The notes under the pieces were generated by a model. The model ran no database searches. It had not been told where the DNA came from and worked only from the letters and a program-made list of their open reading frames with translations. Below, piece by piece: positions 32,603 to 41,465 of a DNA stretch of 43,266 bases (positions are counted from its first letter, which is position 1; the number at the start of each line of letters is the position of its first letter). This DNA comes from Polyangia bacterium (GTDB taxonomy: Bacteria; Myxococcota_A; Polyangia; Polyangiales; Sandaracinaceae). Position numbers and translations under genes: made by a program. The stretch lies in the NCBI GenBank assembly GCA_030426845.1, contig JAUHXR010000033.1, positions 1-43,266 of the forward strand, read 5' to 3'.

Positions 32603-35164
32603 TTGCCGAGCGTGCAGCGCCTCACCGATGCGATCGCCACGATCGTCACGCGACGACGCGGAGCGGTGCTCGCGTTCATCGCGGTCCTGACGCTCGCGAC
32701 CGGCGCGTGGCTGCCGACGCTCGACGTCGACCCGCGCCCGCAGCAGCTCACGGTGAGCTCGCTCGAGGACCAGGGCCAGATCAACGCCGCGTTCGCCGAG
32801 CGCTTCGGCAACCCCGACCACGTGGTGGTCTTGCTGGTGTCGGCTGAGGACGTCCTGGACGCCGAGCCGCTCGCCTACGTGCACCGCCTCGCGACCGCCT
32901 TCGCGGAGGAGCCGTCGGTCGTGCGGGTGGAGGGGATCACCGTCACGCCGCTCCCCGTCCCGGTGGAGGAGGGTGGCTCGGGGGAGGGCCTCGACGACCT
33001 CGACACCCTCGACGACCTCGACGACCCGGACGGCGGCGAGGACGTCGACCCCGAGGTGGAGGAGGCGCTCGGCGTCCTCGTGCGCACGAGCCCAGAGCGC
33101 TTCCCGATGGGCCTCGGCACGATCGCCGACCGGATGGGCGGCGTCGAGTACCGCGGCGCGATCGAGGGCGACGAGGTCACCGAGGCCGAGCGGCTCCGCC
33201 TGCGCGCGCTCCTCGAGGACGCGCCGCTGGTGGAGGGCCGGCTGATCAGCGAGGACCGCACCCTCGCCGCGGTCGCGCTCTTCCTCGACGAGAGCGTCGA
33301 CGACCCCCAGGTCATGCAGGAGACGGTGCGCTCGATCGACGCGCGCCTCGCGGAGCTCCCGCCGCCGCCCGGCGTCAGCATCGCGACGGGCGGCCTGCCG
33401 CACCTGTTCAACTCCATCATCGTGAAGATGGAGCACGACAACTTCCGCATCGTGCCCCTCACGCTCCTCGTCTGCCTCGCGCTCCTCTACCTCTCGTTCC
33501 GGTGGATCCCCGGCACCTTCCTGCCGGTCACCGCGGTCGGGCTGAGCGCGGTGATGATCATCGGCTCGATGGCGCTCTTCGGCGAGACGATGAACGTCAT
33601 CAACAACATCATCCCGCCGCTCTTGATCATCATCGGCGTGAGCGACTCGATCCACCTGATCGGCCGCTACCGGGAGGAGCTGGAGCACGCGGAGTCGAAG
33701 CTCGAGGCGGCGCGCAACACCGTGCGCTCGATGGCCGTGGCGTGCTTCTTGACCTCGATCACCACCGCGGTCGGGCTCGCGTCCCTCGTCGTGAGCCAGA
33801 CGGAGATGCTCCAGCGCTTCGGCGTCATCGCGGGCGCCGGCGTGATGCTCGCCTACGTCGTCACGATCGGGTTCCTCCCGTCGGCGATGACCTTCTTCAA
33901 GCCGCCGCTCTCGCGCGAGGAGCTCCGCAAGAAGCGCGCGGTCGCCGCCTACCGCGACCCGGCCGAGGGCGATGTCCCCCAGGCGGACACCGGCCTGCTC
34001 GAGAGCGGCATCGTGTGGCTCACGTCCCTCATCCTCGAGCGGCCGTGGCCGTTCCTCGTCGGCGCGCTCCTCGCGTGCGGCGGCCTCGTCTATACCGCGA
34101 TTCACGTGGACGTCGACAGCGCGCTCCTCGACGAGTTCGACGAGGAGGACGACGCCTTCCGCAGCACGACGCTGATGGAGGAGAAGCTGGAGGGCGTCCG
34201 CCCGCTCGAGATCATGCTCGAGGCCGACGACGCGGGCCGGTTCCACGACCCCGACGCGCTCGCCGCGATCGACGAGACCGAGGCGTGGCTGCGCGGGCAG
34301 CCGGCGGTGCTCGGGACGCTCGCGTCGACCGACTTCCTCCACGAGAGCTGGGCCCGGGTGACCGACGACCCGGCGGCGGCCGAGGAGCGGTTCCAGAGCC
34401 GCGAGCAGGTCGACGCGCTCGCCCTCCTCTTCGCGCAGACCGAGCGCGACCCGCTCCAGGCGTTCGTGGCGGAGGACGGCCGGGTCACCCGCATCCAGGT
34501 GCGCCTCGCCGACGTCGGCGCGGCCGCGAGCCTCGTCCTGATCCGCGACCTGCGCGCCCACCTCGACGAGCGCTTCGGCCCGCTCGGGGTGCGCGTCTCG
34601 ATGACCGGCGAGGGCTACACCGGCTCGGTCGGCCTCGACGCGGTGGTGCGCGATCTGCTCGGGAGCCTCCTCACCGCCGTCCTCATCATCTTCGGGATGT
34701 TGGTGTTCCTCTTCGGGAGCTGGCGGCTCGGGCTCCTCAGCATCCCGCCGAACGTGATCCCGCTCGTCGGCACGATGGCGTGGATGGCGGTCCGCGAGAT
34801 CCCGCTCAACGCGGCCACCGTGATCGTCTTCTCGATCAGCCTCGGGCTCGCGGTCGACGGGTCGATCCACCTGCTCGCGCGCTACCGCGAGGAGATCAGC
34901 ACCGGCCTCGAGCGCAACGCGGCGCTGCTGCGGGCCGCGCGCGGCACCGGGCGCGCGGTGGTCGTGAGCTGCGTGACCCTCATGCTCGGCTTCGGGGTGA
35001 TGCTCCTGAGCAGCTTCGTCCCGGTGCGGCGCTTCGGCGAGCTGATCGGCGTCACGGTCGGGATGTGCCTCGTCTCGACGCTCGTCGTGCAGCCCGCGCT
35101 GCTGCGCGTCTGGGCCCCGGAGCGCCCGCCCAACCGCTTCCGGCGCGGCAAGTCGGACGCGTAG
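32603..35164 (+). CDS. RND-superfamily (MMPL/SSD-type) membrane transporter
   Basis: 853 residues from TTG 32603; GTG 32612 is an equally plausible start, and neither has a strong ribosome-binding site. The layout is two repeats of a periplasmic loop plus about five membrane helices. Each repeat carries the same signature on the fourth helix: GVSDSIHLIGRYREE near residue 350 and LAVDGSIHLLARYREE near 755. This is the arrangement of MMPL/patched-like exporters, which move lipids or hydrophobic compounds using the proton gradient. An Asp-rich tract sits in the first periplasmic loop (about 122-155). No membrane-fusion partner is adjacent. It precedes the response-regulator/lnt run by 35 bp. Confidence 0.88.
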   Translation: MPSVQRLTDAIATIVTRRRGAVLAFIAVLTLATGAWLPTLDVDPRPQQLTVSSLEDQGQINAAFAERFGNPDHVVVLLVSAEDVLDAEPLAYVHRLATAFAEEPSVVRVEGITVTPLPVPVEEGGSGEGLDDLDTLDDLDDPDGGEDVDPEVEEALGVLVRTSPERFPMGLGTIADRMGGVEYRGAIEGDEVTEAERLRLRALLEDAPLVEGRLISEDRTLAAVALFLDESVDDPQVMQETVRSIDARLAELPPPPGVSIATGGLPHLFNSIIVKMEHDNFRIVPLTLLVCLALLYLSFRWIPGTFLPVTAVGLSAVMIIGSMALFGETMNVINNIIPPLLIIIGVSDSIHLIGRYREELEHAESKLEAARNTVRSMAVACFLTSITTAVGLASLVVSQTEMLQRFGVIAGAGVMLAYVVTIGFLPSAMTFFKPPLSREELRKKRAVAAYRDPAEGDVPQADTGLLESGIVWLTSLILERPWPFLVGALLACGGLVYTAIHVDVDSALLDEFDEEDDAFRSTTLMEEKLEGVRPLEIMLEADDAGRFHDPDALAAIDETEAWLRGQPAVLGTLASTDFLHESWARVTDDPAAAEERFQSREQVDALALLFAQTERDPLQAFVAEDGRVTRIQVRLADVGAAASLVLIRDLRAHLDERFGPLGVRVSMTGEGYTGSVGLDAVVRDLLGSLLTAVLIIFGMLVFLFGSWRLGLLSIPPNVIPLVGTMAWMAVREIPLNAATVIVFSISLGLAVDGSIHLLARYREEISTGLERNAALLRAARGTGRAVVVSCVTLMLGFGVMLLSSFVPVRRFGELIGVTVGMCLVSTLVVQPALLRVWAPERPPNRFRRGKSDA

Positions 35165-35199
35165 CGCGAGGCTACGTTTCGTTCTACGGTCCGGACGCG

Positions 35200-35580
35200 A
35201 TGGCGCCTCGTCCCCGCATCCTCGTTGCCGAAGACGACCCCGACGTCCTCAAGATGCTCGAGCACGTGCTGCGCACGCTCGGCGACGTCGAGACGGTGAC
35301 CAACGGGCGCGACGCGCTCGGCCGAGCCCAGGTCGAGCGGCCCGACGTCGTGGTGACCGACGTGATGATGCCGCAGATGGACGGCCTCACCCTCGCCAAA
35401 GAGATGAAGCAGGACCCGAAGCTCTCGACCGTCCCGGTCGTGATGCTGACGGCCAAGACGGGCCCCCGCGACGTGATCGCCGGGATCAACGCGGGGGCGC
35501 GGTTCTACCTGACCAAGCCCTTCAAGACCGAGGAGCTCATCGCCAAGGTGCGCAAGGCCCTCGGGCTCGCCGCGTCGTAG
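35200..35580 (+). CDS. Single-domain response regulator (CheY-like)
   Basis: 126 residues, only a receiver domain. Acidic pair Asp12-Asp13 (VAEDDPD), phospho-acceptor Asp54 (VVVTDVMMPQMDG), Thr84 (VVMLTAKTG) and Lys106 (LTKPFK) are all present, so it should be phosphorylatable. There is no DNA-binding or enzymatic output domain, which implies action by protein contact. No histidine kinase is adjacent, so its partner must be elsewhere. It ends 3 bp before the start of lnt and follows the transporter by 35 bp, suggesting one transcript. In contrast with the regulator at 19460, its active site is intact. Confidence 0.93.
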   Translation: MAPRPRILVAEDDPDVLKMLEHVLRTLGDVETVTNGRDALGRAQVERPDVVVTDVMMPQMDGLTLAKEMKQDPKLSTVPVVMLTAKTGPRDVIAGINAGARFYLTKPFKTEELIAKVRKALGLAAS

Positions 35581-35583
35581 ACC

Positions 35584-37455
35584 GTGGGTCGGCGACCGAA
35601 GCGCGCGCGCCGGGGCCCGGCTCGCGGCCGATCTGGCCAGCCCCGATCGGACCAGCCCCGATCCAGCAAGGCGGGTGCAGACAAGACGCGCGCAGACAAG
35701 ACGCGCGCGGACAAGACGCGCTCGGGCCGCTCGAGGACGCCGCCGGGCGAGGCGCCGCCGCGCGACTGGGCCGGCATCGCGCGCGACGTCGGCCTGCTCC
35801 TCCTCAGCGCGGTCCTGATGTTCCTCGGCTTCGCCGGCTTCGGCGTCTGGCCGCTCGCGTTCGTCGGGATGGTCCCCGCGCTCTTCGTGTTCGACCGCCA
35901 CCCGCAGGGCTTCGCGTTCTTCTGGCGCGCGCTGCTCTTCGGCTACGTCGCCTACTACGGCGGCTTCTACTGGGTGGTGAACACGATCGTCGACTTCGGC
36001 GGCTTCCCCTACCTGCTCGCGCTCGCCTTCGCGTCGATCTACTTCCTCTACCAGGCCTTCGAGTTCGTCCTGATCCTCTGGCTGTGGCGGCGCGCGCGCG
36101 AGCGCGGCTGGAACGCCACCGCCTCCCTCGTCGCCGCCTACCTCGCGGCCGAGGCGGTCTTCCCCCAGCTGTTCGACCACTTCTACGGCAACAGCTTCCA
36201 CATGCTCCCGTACCTCACCCAGGTCGCCGACCTGGGCGGGCCGATGCTCTTGACCGCCCTCGCGATGGCAGGCAACGGCGCGGCCTACGAGCTGGTGCGC
36301 GCGCGGGTGCGCGGCGAGCCCTGGCCCCGCGTCGCCCCCGCGGTGTTCGCCGCCGCCGCCCTCTTCAGCGTCGGCTACTCCGCGTACCGGATCGGCGCGG
36401 TCGAGGCGCGGATGGCCGAGGCGGAGTCCATCACCGTCGGGGTCGTCCAGACCAACATGGGCATCCACGAGAAGTGGGAGGACCCGGGCGAAGGTCTGCG
36501 CCGACACGTCGCGCAGTCGCTCGCGCTCGAGGCCGAGGGCCCGCTCGACCTGCTCGTGTGGCCGGAGTCGGCCGCGTCGTTCCGCCTCCCGCGCGACCCG
36601 GGCGTCCCGGTGCGCCCGTTCTTCGAGCGCGCGCTCGACTTCTACCGCGTCGAGACCGACGGCTTCCCCGAGGCGCCGCTCGTCTTCGGCGGGCTCTCCT
36701 CGGACGGCGGCGGCGCGGACCGGCGCCTCTACAACACCGCGTTCATCACGGACGACGACGGCCGCATCGCGGCGCACTACGACAAGACCTACCTGCTCGC
36801 GTTCGGCGAGTACATCCCGTTCGGCGAGCAGTTCCCCCAGCTCTACGACTACTCGCCGAACACCGGGCACTTCCAGGCCGGCGACCACGTCCACCCGCTC
36901 CCGTTCCGCGACTACCGGGTGAGCGTGCTCGTCTGCTACGAGGACATCCTCCCTGGCTTCGTGCGCCGCTTCGTCCAGGAGGGCGACCCGCACCTGTTGG
37001 TGAACATCACCAACGACGCGTGGTTCGGCGACACGCAGGAGCCCTACGTCCACCTCGCGCTCGCGAAGATGCGGGCGATCGAGCACCACCGTTACCTCGT
37101 GCGCGCGACCAACACCGGCGTGAGCGCGATCATCGATCCGCTCGGGCGCGTGATCGAAGAGGGCCCGCTGTTCGAGAGCGCGTCGCTCCGCGGCGAGGTC
37201 CAGATGCTCGACGGCTGGACGCTCTACCAGACGGTCGGCGACTGGCCGGGCTACGCGGGGCTCGGCGCGATCGTGTTCTTCGCGTTCATCGGCCGGCGCC
37301 GCCGCAAGGAGCGCCGCGCGGACGAGGACAGCGACGAGCACAGCGACGAGGACGCCCGCGACGCGCCGCCTGCCGACTCTCCGAGGGACGAGCCTCCGAC
37401 GGACGAGGCGCCAGCAAAGCAGCCCGCGGCGCCGACGACCGAGGAGGAGGAGTGA
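35584..37455 (+). CDS. lnt: Apolipoprotein N-acyltransferase with basic N-terminal and acidic C-terminal extensions
   Basis: 623 residues from GTG 35584. The enzyme adds the third acyl chain to the N-terminal Cys of lipoproteins in the inner membrane. Six to seven hydrophobic helices (about 68-290) precede a carbon-nitrogen-hydrolase domain with the catalytic triad Glu328 (VWPESAASF), Lys401 (YDKTYLLAFGEYIPFGE) and Cys451 (VLVCYEDILP); NITNDAWFG follows. Unusual features are a Lys/Arg/Ser/Pro-rich N-terminal extension of about 62 residues containing KTRAD repeats, and a Glu/Asp-rich C-terminal tail after residue 575. It is longer than the usual 500-540. It overlaps the next gene by 4 bp (GTGA). 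Confidence 0.93.
   Translation: MGRRPKRARRGPARGRSGQPRSDQPRSSKAGADKTRADKTRADKTRSGRSRTPPGEAPPRDWAGIARDVGLLLLSAVLMFLGFAGFGVWPLAFVGMVPALFVFDRHPQGFAFFWRALLFGYVAYYGGFYWVVNTIVDFGGFPYLLALAFASIYFLYQAFEFVLILWLWRRARERGWNATASLVAAYLAAEAVFPQLFDHFYGNSFHMLPYLTQVADLGGPMLLTALAMAGNGAAYELVRARVRGEPWPRVAPAVFAAAALFSVGYSAYRIGAVEARMAEAESITVGVVQTNMGIHEKWEDPGEGLRRHVAQSLALEAEGPLDLLVWPESAASFRLPRDPGVPVRPFFERALDFYRVETDGFPEAPLVFGGLSSDGGGADRRLYNTAFITDDDGRIAAHYDKTYLLAFGEYIPFGEQFPQLYDYSPNTGHFQAGDHVHPLPFRDYRVSVLVCYEDILPGFVRRFVQEGDPHLLVNITNDAWFGDTQEPYVHLALAKMRAIEHHRYLVRATNTGVSAIIDPLGRVIEEGPLFESASLRGEVQMLDGWTLYQTVGDWPGYAGLGAIVFFAFIGRRRRKERRADEDSDEHSDEDARDAPPADSPRDEPPTDEAPAKQPAAPTTEEEE
35637..35721. repeat. 15-bp tandem repeats inside the 5' end of lnt
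   Basis: Two adjacent repeat families: CCAGCCCCGATC... units at 35637-35651 and 35652-35666, and GCAGACAAGACGCGC at 35677-35691, 35692-35706 and (one mismatch) 35707-35721. The 15-bp period keeps the frame and encodes the KTRAD repeats of the cytoplasmic extension. Confidence 0.8.
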
Positions 37456-38273
37456 GCGCTCCCGAGCGGACGGACGGCGCACCGCGGATCGCGTTCTGGC
37501 GTCACGGCGAGCGCGGCCCGCGCGTGCTGCTGATCATGGGCCTCGGCATGCGCGGGCTCGCGTGGCGCCCGCAGGTCGAGGGGCTCGCACCGACGCACCG
37601 GCTGCTCACCTTCGACAACCGCGGGATCGGCGAGAGCGACGACGGCCCGCGCGGCCTCTCGATGGCGCTCATGGCCGACGACGCGCGGCGCGTGCTCGAC
37701 GCGGCCGGCTGGGACGACGCCCACGTGGTGGGCGTGTCGATGGGGGGCATGATCGCGCAGGAGCTGGCGATCCGGGCTCCGGCGCGCGTCCGCAGCCTGA
37801 GCCTGATCGCGACCCACGCGGGCGGGCCGATCACGTGGCGGCCTCCGCTGACCGGGCTGCGCGGCTTCCTCGAGGTCAACCTCCTCCCGCCCGAGCAGCG
37901 CTTCGCGGCGCTCGCCTACCTGCTCTATCCGGCGGACTTTCTCCGGGTCGTCGACCGCGCGCAGATCGTCCAGCGCATGCGCGATCAGCTCGGCGGTCGC
38001 GCCTCGGCCACCGCGCGGCGGCGCCAGCTCGCGGCGGTGATGCGCCACGACACGCGCGCGCGCCTCGCCTCGGTCACCGCGCCGGGCCTCGTGATCTGCG
38101 CGGGCCGCGACGCGCTCGTGCGCCCCGCCGCGTGCCGTGCCCTCGGGCGGCAGCTCCCGGGCGCGCGCCTCGTGGAGCTCGACCAGGCGGGGCACGGCGT
38201 GACCTTCCAGTGCGCGCGCGTCGTGAACGGCCACCTCGCGCGCCACATCGCCCGCGCCGAGAGCGCCGGCTGA
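37452..38273 (+). CDS. Alpha/beta-hydrolase fold protein
   Basis: 273 residues from GTG 37452, which overlaps the stop of lnt (GTGA). Typical elements are VLLIMGLGMRG, FDNRGIGESD, the nucleophile elbow GVSMGGM (Ser96), Asp in CAGRDALVRP and His in DQAGHGVTF, so the triad is complete. There is no signal peptide. The substrate is unknown; esterase or pimeloyl-ACP-esterase-like roles exist in this fold, and bioA lies some 5 kb upstream, but the sequence does not support calling it bioH. It shares extended similarity in the catalytic block with the hydrolase at 21943-22899. Confidence 0.88.
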   Translation: MSAPERTDGAPRIAFWRHGERGPRVLLIMGLGMRGLAWRPQVEGLAPTHRLLTFDNRGIGESDDGPRGLSMALMADDARRVLDAAGWDDAHVVGVSMGGMIAQELAIRAPARVRSLSLIATHAGGPITWRPPLTGLRGFLEVNLLPPEQRFAALAYLLYPADFLRVVDRAQIVQRMRDQLGGRASATARRRQLAAVMRHDTRARLASVTAPGLVICAGRDALVRPAACRALGRQLPGARLVELDQAGHGVTFQCARVVNGHLARHIARAESAG

Positions 38274-38285
38274 GACGCGCGCGCG

Positions 38286-38359
38286 TCACGCGCGACCCGG
38301 AAAATTCACGCGCGCGGGCCAGCTTCGCATTGACAGCGGCCCACGCGGTGGCATTCGAT
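38286..38359 (+). promoter_or_regulatory. Candidate promoter and direct repeat upstream of the nuclease-fold gene
   Basis: TTGACA (38330-38335) with TTCGAT (38354-38359) 18 bp downstream is a plausible -35/-10 pair. Upstream, TCACGCGCG occurs at 38286-38294 and 38306-38314, exactly 20 bp apart (about two helical turns), suggesting an activator or repressor site. The transcript would begin within a few bases of GTG 38368, which is a weakness of this reading. Confidence 0.3.
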
Positions 38360-38367
38360 GACCCGCG

Positions 38368-39378
38368 GTGTCGAGACGCCTCCTCAGTGTCGTCCCTCCC
38401 CTGCTCGTCCTGGCCCTGCTGCTCGCGACGAGCGGGCCGGCCGAGGGCACGGCCTACTCGCGCGTGTTCATCAACGGCACCCCCGTCCCCGTCTACTTCA
38501 ACGACGGCGACAGCTTCCGCATCTTCGGCGGCGAGTTCCGCGGCAGCCAGTGCCGCCTCGCCGGCTTCAACACCCTCGAGAGCTTCGGCCCGGCGCACCA
38601 GTGGGGCGAGTGGCACCCCTACGAGCTCTACATCAACGCGAAGATGGCGACCTACAACGGCCGCCGCGGCACGTGGCACTGCGAGACCGACGGCTCGCGC
38701 GACGGCTACGGCCGCATCCTGATGGACTGCCCCGATCTGGCGGTCGATCAGATCCGCAACGGCTACGCCCACGCCTACCAGGTGGACGACACCCCGTCGC
38801 GCCCCGCGTACCTGCGCGCGCAGCAGGAGGCGATCCAGAACCGCCGCGGCATGTGGGCGCACGGCGTGCCCGACTACGTGATGACCTCGATCCACTCGGC
38901 GGACGAGGACCTCGGCCGGGACGTTCACTACAACCGCCTCGTCTCGGTGCGCGACGCGCACACCGAGAGCATGCAGCACCGCGACACCTACTCGGAGTGC
39001 AGCTGGATCTGCAACGACGAGATCCGCGTCGAGCTCCCGCCGATCGAGGCGGCCGCGCGCCGGCTGCGCGAGGACCCGCAGATCGGGCCGCTGCTCGCCG
39101 ACTTCTTCAACCTCCACCTCGTCGAGTTCGTCTCGCGCTACCGCCGCGTCGGTGAGCTGCCCGAGTACCTCGAGGGCGAGGCTCGGCCGCTCGTCGAACA
39201 GCGCCTCGCGCGCGAGCAGGCGCAGGGGATGCTCGGCGAGACCCGCACCGTCCGCGGCTCGTGCATGCTCCACGTGCCCTTCGATCGCCGCTACGGGCAG
39301 GACCGCGCCGAGTGCCTCCGCGGGCACGGCACGCCGCCGCCCGGCAGCCACTGGGCCAACCACGGGGGCCACCACTGA
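38368..39378 (+). CDS. Secreted staphylococcal-nuclease (SNase)-fold protein
   Basis: 336 residues from GTG 38368, signal peptide MSRRLLSVVPPLLVLALLLATSGPAEG. Residues 40-160 fit the SNase fold: NDGDSFRIF (Asp46-Asp48), CRLAGFNTLES, GYGRILMDC and the closing GMW motif. Against staphylococcal nuclease, the first calcium Asp (Asp48), Arg35 (here Arg63), Glu43 (Glu71) and Arg87 (Arg116) are kept, but calcium ligand Asp40 is Asn68. The C-terminal 170 residues are a helical, His/Arg-containing extension with several Cys and no recognised domain. It may be an exported nuclease with altered metal binding, or a non-catalytic nucleic-acid or protein binder. Its stop shares one base with the start of the repeat lipoprotein (TGATG). 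Confidence 0.8.
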   Translation: MSRRLLSVVPPLLVLALLLATSGPAEGTAYSRVFINGTPVPVYFNDGDSFRIFGGEFRGSQCRLAGFNTLESFGPAHQWGEWHPYELYINAKMATYNGRRGTWHCETDGSRDGYGRILMDCPDLAVDQIRNGYAHAYQVDDTPSRPAYLRAQQEAIQNRRGMWAHGVPDYVMTSIHSADEDLGRDVHYNRLVSVRDAHTESMQHRDTYSECSWICNDEIRVELPPIEAAARRLREDPQIGPLLADFFNLHLVEFVSRYRRVGELPEYLEGEARPLVEQRLAREQAQGMLGETRTVRGSCMLHVPFDRRYGQDRAECLRGHGTPPPGSHWANHGGHH

Positions 39379-41465
39379 TGCGCCGCACAACGACGATGGT
39401 AGGGAGCCGCGCCGCGCTCTCGTCCCTGGCGCTCGCCCTCGGCGGGCTCCTCCTCGGCGGCCCCGGCTGCTTCTCGCTCGACCTCGACGGCGACGGCGAC
39501 ATCGACGTGCCGCCCCGCGGCGGCGATGAGAGCGACTACATCAGCTGCTCGAACGGCCGCGACGACGACCTCGACGGACGCATCGACTGCGAGGACTCCG
39601 ACTGCCTGATGCGGGGCCACTGCGGCGAGCAGATCCCGATCCTCCCGCCGGTCGGCTACGAGAACACCTTCGAGACCTGCAGCAACGGGATCGACGACGA
39701 CGAGGACGGCCAGTTCGACTGCGGCGACCGCGGCTGCCAGAACATCCAGGAGCTGTGCTGCGCGATCGAGTTCGACGACGCCTCGTGCAGCAACCTCCTC
39801 GACGACGACGGCAACGGCTTCGCCGACTGCGCCGACTTCAGCTGCCGCAACAACCCCTACGTGACGGTGTGCAACGCCGAGACGGACTGCGGCGACGGCC
39901 TCGACAACGACGGCGATCGGCTCGCCGACTGCCGGGACGAGGACTGCCTCGACATCGCGCCCTGCTCGGAGTCCGACGACGACGAGTGCCGCAACGGCGA
40001 CGACGACGACGGCGACGGGCTCGTGGACTGCGAGGACCCGACCTGCTCGGGCTCCGCGCCCTGCCCGGCCGAGACCGACTGCACCAACGGCGCCGACGAG
40101 GACGGCGACGGGCGCACCGACTGCGAAGACCGCGACTGCTACATGGAGGACGTCTGCCTCGGGCCCGAGGGCAGCCTGGCGCGGTGCAGCGACGGCAACG
40201 ACAACGACGGCAACGGCTTCACGGACTGCGGCGACTTCGCCTGCACGATGGAGTCGCGGGGCGCGACCCCCGAGGCGGTCATGTTCTGCGCGACCCGCCC
40301 GGACGAGGACTGCGCCAACCGCGTCGACGACGACCACGACGGCAACGTCGACTGCGACGACCGCGACTGCCAGGGCACCCCGGCCTGTCCCCAGGAGGAC
40401 GACATGGTCGAGTGCTTCGACGGCGTGGACAACGACGATGACGGGTTCATCGACTGCGACGACTTCTCCTGCAACGACGTCGAGCGTGGCAACGCCGACC
40501 CGGCCGTCGCCGCGGCCTGCGCGGAGGCGGCCGAGAGCACGCTCGAAGAGTGCATGAACGGCATCGACGACGACGGCGACGACTTCACCGACTGCGCCGA
40601 CTTCAGCTGCTCGCGGGACGGCGACCCCGACGCGGTCGAGTTCTGCTCGACCATCAGCGAGACGAGCTTCGCCAACTGCCGAGACCGGATCGACAACGAC
40701 CGCAACGGCTTCACCGACTGCGCCGACTTCGGCTGCCAGTTCAGCTCGTTCGTCCTCGGGACGCAGTTCTGCGACACCGCCGCGGACTGCCCGGGCGCCA
40801 ACTACGTGTGCCGCGAGACCCGGCTGTCCAACCCGGAGAGCCGAAGCCGCGTCCCGTTCTGCTTCGCGGAGTGCGCGGGGGCCGGCGACTGCGCGCCCGG
40901 GTGGGAGTGCCAGAACGTCACGGTCCCGGGCGGCTCGCTGCCCATCTGCGTCCACACCTGCAGCACCGACGCGGACTGCCCGCTCGGCGACTCGTGCTTC
41001 GCCGGCGCGTGCCTCGCCATCCGCAGCCCCTGCTCGGAGAGCGTCTTCGCGAACGAGGACAGCAACTTCCAGGAGGACTCCGCGATCACCACCGCGACCT
41101 GCGGAGAGCAGCTCGCGATGGCCACCCGGAGCTGCACCGACGGCGTCGACGGTGATCGGGACGGGTTCGCCGACTGCTACGACTGGGAGTGCAACCACAA
41201 CCCACGCGTGCGCGTGGTGCCCTCCGGCCTGAGGCCCGACGACTGCTTTGTCGAGCAGGAGCCGGGCAGCGCCGTCTGCACGCCTGCCGTCGGCGCCAAC
41301 GGCGTTCCCCTCTGCCCGCCGCTGTGTCGCTACACGGGCGGACGCACCTGCGCGCTGGGGCCCCAAGCGGGTCAGGCCTGCGCGACGGACGCGGACTGCT
41401 CCGACATCCCCGACGCCTGCTCGCTCCCCGGCCCGCGCGGCCGCGAGCTCGTCTGCCCCCAGTAG
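39378..41465 (+). CDS. Lipoprotein with twelve 20-residue Cys/Asp repeats
   Basis: 695 residues from ATG 39378, signal ending LLLGGPGC (lipobox-like). From Cys57 to Cys453 there are eleven copies, and one more from Cys586, of a 20-residue unit: C-x-N/D-x-x-D-x-D-x-D/N-G-x-x-D-C-x-D-x-x-C (fixed C-x13-C-x4-C). The DxDxDG core resembles calcium-binding loops, and the three cysteines would allow disulphides within or between units. Between repeat eleven and twelve are sections of the D-x-DCP-x-x-x-x-C type common in myxobacterial secreted proteins. It is coupled to the SNase gene by TGATG and followed by the barrel gene carrying the same repeat. Codon use matches the neighbours. Confidence 0.82.
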   Translation: MRRTTTMVGSRAALSSLALALGGLLLGGPGCFSLDLDGDGDIDVPPRGGDESDYISCSNGRDDDLDGRIDCEDSDCLMRGHCGEQIPILPPVGYENTFETCSNGIDDDEDGQFDCGDRGCQNIQELCCAIEFDDASCSNLLDDDGNGFADCADFSCRNNPYVTVCNAETDCGDGLDNDGDRLADCRDEDCLDIAPCSESDDDECRNGDDDDGDGLVDCEDPTCSGSAPCPAETDCTNGADEDGDGRTDCEDRDCYMEDVCLGPEGSLARCSDGNDNDGNGFTDCGDFACTMESRGATPEAVMFCATRPDEDCANRVDDDHDGNVDCDDRDCQGTPACPQEDDMVECFDGVDNDDDGFIDCDDFSCNDVERGNADPAVAAACAEAAESTLEECMNGIDDDGDDFTDCADFSCSRDGDPDAVEFCSTISETSFANCRDRIDNDRNGFTDCADFGCQFSSFVLGTQFCDTAADCPGANYVCRETRLSNPESRSRVPFCFAECAGAGDCAPGWECQNVTVPGGSLPICVHTCSTDADCPLGDSCFAGACLAIRSPCSESVFANEDSNFQEDSAITTATCGEQLAMATRSCTDGVDGDRDGFADCYDWECNHNPRVRVVPSGLRPDDCFVEQEPGSAVCTPAVGANGVPLCPPLCRYTGGRTCALGPQAGQACATDADCSDIPDACSLPGPRGRELVCPQ

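Noticed and set aside
32048-37482. Long minus-strand frames (940 and 866 residues) opposite the transporter, response regulator and lnt
   Set aside because: Shadow frames; the plus-strand genes have intact catalytic and signature motifs.
37452-38273. Calling the hydrolase bioH because bioA is nearby
   Set aside because: It is about 5 kb away, sits in the lnt operon, and the fold alone does not define the substrate.
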